Positions 62,123-64,000 of a stretch of 64,000 bases of DNA are shown one piece after another (position 1 is the stretch's first letter; every line of letters begins with the position of its first letter). The notes beneath the pieces were generated by a model. It did not search any database and was not told the origin of the DNA. It was given only the letters and a program-made list of their open reading frames with translations. The translations under genes were made by a program, and so were the position numbers. Source of the stretch: Mycobacterium bohemicum DSM 44277 (lineage in GTDB: Bacteria > Actinomycetota > Actinomycetes > Mycobacteriales > Mycobacteriaceae); assembly GCF_001053185.1 (NCBI RefSeq), contig NZ_CSTD01000001.1, positions 738,333-802,332 on the forward strand. Reading direction: 5' to 3'.

Positions 62123-62148
62123 CCACCTAGATTACGACGATCGGTGGG

Positions 62149-63393
62149 ATGCTCATCGAGGCATTGCGCCACTTCGACCGACGGGATGTTGATCAGTTGA
62201 GCTCTGTGGTGGTGATCGGCTCGGGCTTCGCCGGCCTGTGGGCCGCACTGGGGGCGGCACGACGGCTCGACGAGCTCGCGGTCCCGCCGGGAACTGTCGA
62301 GGTCACGGTGGTCAGTGCGAAGCCGTTCCACGACATCCGGGTGCGCAACTACGAGGCCGACCTGAGCCCGTGCCGCATCCCGCTCGCCGGTCTGCTCGAC
62401 CCGGTCGGCGTCCGCCACGTCGCCGCCGAGGTGACGGCGATCGACACCGCGGCACGCCGCGTCACCACGTCGCGCGGGGTGACCTACGGCTACGACAGGC
62501 TCGTGCTGGCCGCGGGCAGCCAGGTGTGCAAGCCCGACGTCGGAGGCCTGCGCGACTTCGGTTTCGACGTCGACACCTACGACGGCGCGCTGGCATTGCA
62601 CCAGCACCTGCGACGGCTCGCCGACGAGGCCGGACCGGCGGCGGCCACGGCCGTGGTGGTGGGTGCCGGGCTGACCGGGATCGAGGTGGCCTGCGAGCTG
62701 CCGACCCGGATGCGAAACCTGTTCGGCGACAGAATGAGTCCACGGGTGGTCCTGGTGGACCGCAATCCCGCCGTGGGTTCGGACATGGGGCCCTCGGCTC
62801 GGCCGGTGATCGAAAAGGCGCTGTCCGACAATGCCGTTGAGACCAGGACCAGGGTGGGCGTCGCCGCGGTCAGCCGGCGCGGGGTGGAGCTGTCCTCGGG
62901 CGAAATGGTGGAGGCGGCCACGGTGGTCTGGTGCGCCGGGATGCGGGCCAGTGCGCTGACCGAGCAGCTACCCGTGGCGCGCGACCGGTTGGGCCGGGTG
63001 CCCGTCGATGATTTTCTGCGGGTGGTCGGGGTGCCCGGGGTGTTCGCGGCCGGCGACGTCGCCGCCGCGCACATGGACGACGAGCACCTGTCGGTGATGT
63101 CGTGCCAGCACGGGCGCCCGATGGGCCGCTATGCGGGTTACAACGTGATCGGCGACCTGTGCGGCGAGCCATTGCTCGCGCTCCGAATCCCTTGGTACGT
63201 GACGGTATTGGACCTCGGACCGGCCGGCGCGGTGTACACCGAGGGATGGGACCGGGCGGTGGTCTCCACCGGCGCCCGGGCCAAAGCGACCAAGCGCGAG
63301 ATCAACGCCCGGCGGATCTATCCGCCACTGACCGGAGTCCGCGCCGACCTGCTGGCCGCCGCGGCGCCGGAGTTGCAGTCCCGCCCCGAGTAA
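62149..63393 (+). CDS. NDH-2-like FAD/NAD(P) oxidoreductase (Rv1812c-like)
   Basis: A flavoprotein of about 400 residues. The FAD fold is VVVIGSGFAGLWAALGAARRL, the second nucleotide fold VVVGAGLTGIEVACELP, and the FAD C-terminal motif VPGVFAAGDVAAA. It lacks the C-terminal membrane helix of Ndh, so it may be soluble or peripheral; the electron acceptor is unknown. The start is uncertain: ATG 62149, TTG 62197 or GTG 62206, the later ones closer to the M. tuberculosis length. Confidence 0.83.
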   Translation: MLIEALRHFDRRDVDQLSSVVVIGSGFAGLWAALGAARRLDELAVPPGTVEVTVVSAKPFHDIRVRNYEADLSPCRIPLAGLLDPVGVRHVAAEVTAIDTAARRVTTSRGVTYGYDRLVLAAGSQVCKPDVGGLRDFGFDVDTYDGALALHQHLRRLADEAGPAAATAVVVGAGLTGIEVACELPTRMRNLFGDRMSPRVVLVDRNPAVGSDMGPSARPVIEKALSDNAVETRTRVGVAAVSRRGVELSSGEMVEAATVVWCAGMRASALTEQLPVARDRLGRVPVDDFLRVVGVPGVFAAGDVAAAHMDDEHLSVMSCQHGRPMGRYAGYNVIGDLCGEPLLALRIPWYVTVLDLGPAGAVYTEGWDRAVVSTGARAKATKREINARRIYPPLTGVRADLLAAAAPELQSRPE

Positions 63394-63396
63394 CGG

Positions 63397-64000
63397 TCAA
63401 TCGGACTGTGCGGTCTCACCGGCGTACCACTGCACCGCGCGGACACCGGGCTGCAGGGACAGCTCGGCCACCAGCCGCTCGAGGCGGGCCGGTGTGTGAC
63501 CGTCCATCAGGATGTGAGCGCTCAGGGTGACCTCGTCATCGCCGGCGCGCCCGGTGTGAATGCCGCGCAGCGTGATGTCGTTGGTGCTGGCGTGTTGCAC
63601 GATCTGTGCGCGCACGTACTTCTCGGATTTCGGGCGGCAGACCACTTGCAGCAAGTAGGGCTGCAGGCTTTCGTCGTCGTCGCCGCTGCTGTTGTCGCGG
63701 TCGATCAGACGCCCGAGCGGTCGCCCGACGACGTGGATGCCGATGACAGTTCCGGTGCCAATCAGCGCGAACACCAGATGCCCGGAAGCCGCCAGCACCC
63801 CGATCGCGGCCGAGCACCACAGCGTCGCGGCGGTGTTGAGCCCCCGGACGTTGACGCCCTCGCGCAGGATGACCCCACCGCCGAGGAAGCCGATGCCGGA
63901 CACCACGTAGGACGCGACCCGCGTGGGACTGGTGTCCGTGGTTGCGGCCGCGTAGAGCACGAACAACGTCGCGCCGCCGGCCACCAGCGCGTTGGTGCGC
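63397..64000 (-). CDS. mgtC: MgtC/SapB-family membrane protein, 5' part beyond window
   Basis: The last about 200 residues of MgtC. The membrane part has SYVVSGIGFLGGGVILREGV and NVRGLNTAATLWCSAAIGVL, the MgtC signature. A soluble ACT-like C-terminal domain (YLLQVVCRPKSEKYVRAQIV to LSLQPGVRAVQWYAGE) follows. MgtC supports growth in low magnesium and in macrophages. The start lies past 64000. The stop is separated by 3 bases from the convergent Rv1812c-like stop. Confidence 0.92.
   Translation of the reverse strand, partial: RTNALVAGGATLFVLYAAATTDTSPTRVASYVVSGIGFLGGGVILREGVNVRGLNTAATLWCSAAIGVLAASGHLVFALIGTGTVIGIHVVGRPLGRLIDRDNSSGDDDESLQPYLLQVVCRPKSEKYVRAQIVQHASTNDITLRGIHTGRAGDDEVTLSAHILMDGHTPARLERLVAELSLQPGVRAVQWYAGETAQSD

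Noticed and set aside
60411..62126. A 571-residue fusion of erg3-region sequence with the serine protease
   Set aside because: Run-through of the protease frame into the antisense/other-frame part of erg3; the protease has its own signal peptide and start at 61076.

Overview
The window is high-GC actinobacterial DNA from a slow-growing Mycobacterium, plausibly of the M. avium complex type. The evidence is protein-level recognition of mycobacterial signatures (a PPE protein, Apa/FAP, SecA2, GarA, BacA, a 13E12-type HNH protein) and gene order. From about 8.8 kb to the right edge the genes run, in inverted order, like M. tuberculosis Rv1863c down to Rv1811: CPBP protein, adhA, apa, modC/B/A, SDR, LLM oxidoreductase, ndh, urease, thioesterase, blaI, gnd1, guaB1, two CNNM proteins, glcB, Rv1836c, dehalogenase, gcvB, resR, Rv1829, Rv1828, garA, gcvH, DUF881 genes, pgsA2, secA2, ilvG, bacA, Rv1817, Rv1816, Rv1815, erg3, Rv1812c, mgtC. 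I made these assignments by reading; no database search was run.

Layout. 1-8.8 kb is accessory: the first codons of a probable [NiFe]-hydrogenase large subunit, a decayed flavoprotein, an SDR, phosphoketolase, a frameshifted PknD-like kinase/NHL protein, and a divergent P450/AraC pair. 8.8-19.6 kb carries CPBP, adhA, apa, the molybdate transporter and ndh; the mod genes are split by a sulfide:quinone-oxidoreductase-like gene with a CsoR/CstR-type palindrome at its promoter. 19.6-28.7 kb is a nitrogen-scavenging block: ureABCFGD, an APC permease, a PPE protein and a ureohydrolase. 28.5-33 kb contains riboswitch DNA, a thioesterase, a deleted blaI/blaR pair, gnd1 and a broken guaB1. 33-46 kb holds CNNM proteins, glcB, a membrane VWA protein, a dehalogenase, an HNH protein and gcvB behind a tandem glycine riboswitch. 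46-64 kb holds the resR-garA-gcvH-pgsA2-secA2 run, a truncated ilvG, bacA and the Rv1817-Rv1811 equivalents.

The main discovery is a guanidine locus. The transcript leader of the ureohydrolase (annotated elsewhere in this family as agmatinase) carries a clear guanidine-III (ykkC-III) riboswitch, and the protein has the long N-terminus and active-site pattern I associate with Ni-dependent guanidine hydrolase (GdmH). Downstream on the same strand come a PPE protein, a permease and the complete urease cluster. This implies guanidine import, hydrolysis to urea plus ammonia, and urea hydrolysis to ammonia and CO2. An 11-codon leader ORF lies directly after the aptamer. Hydrogenase, urease and guanidine hydrolase would all be nickel enzymes.

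A second theme is gene decay by small deletions and frameshifts: the flavoprotein, pknD, blaI/blaR, guaB1 and ilvG are each damaged compared with the expected family architecture. These could be lineage-specific losses; single-base cases could be sequencing errors.
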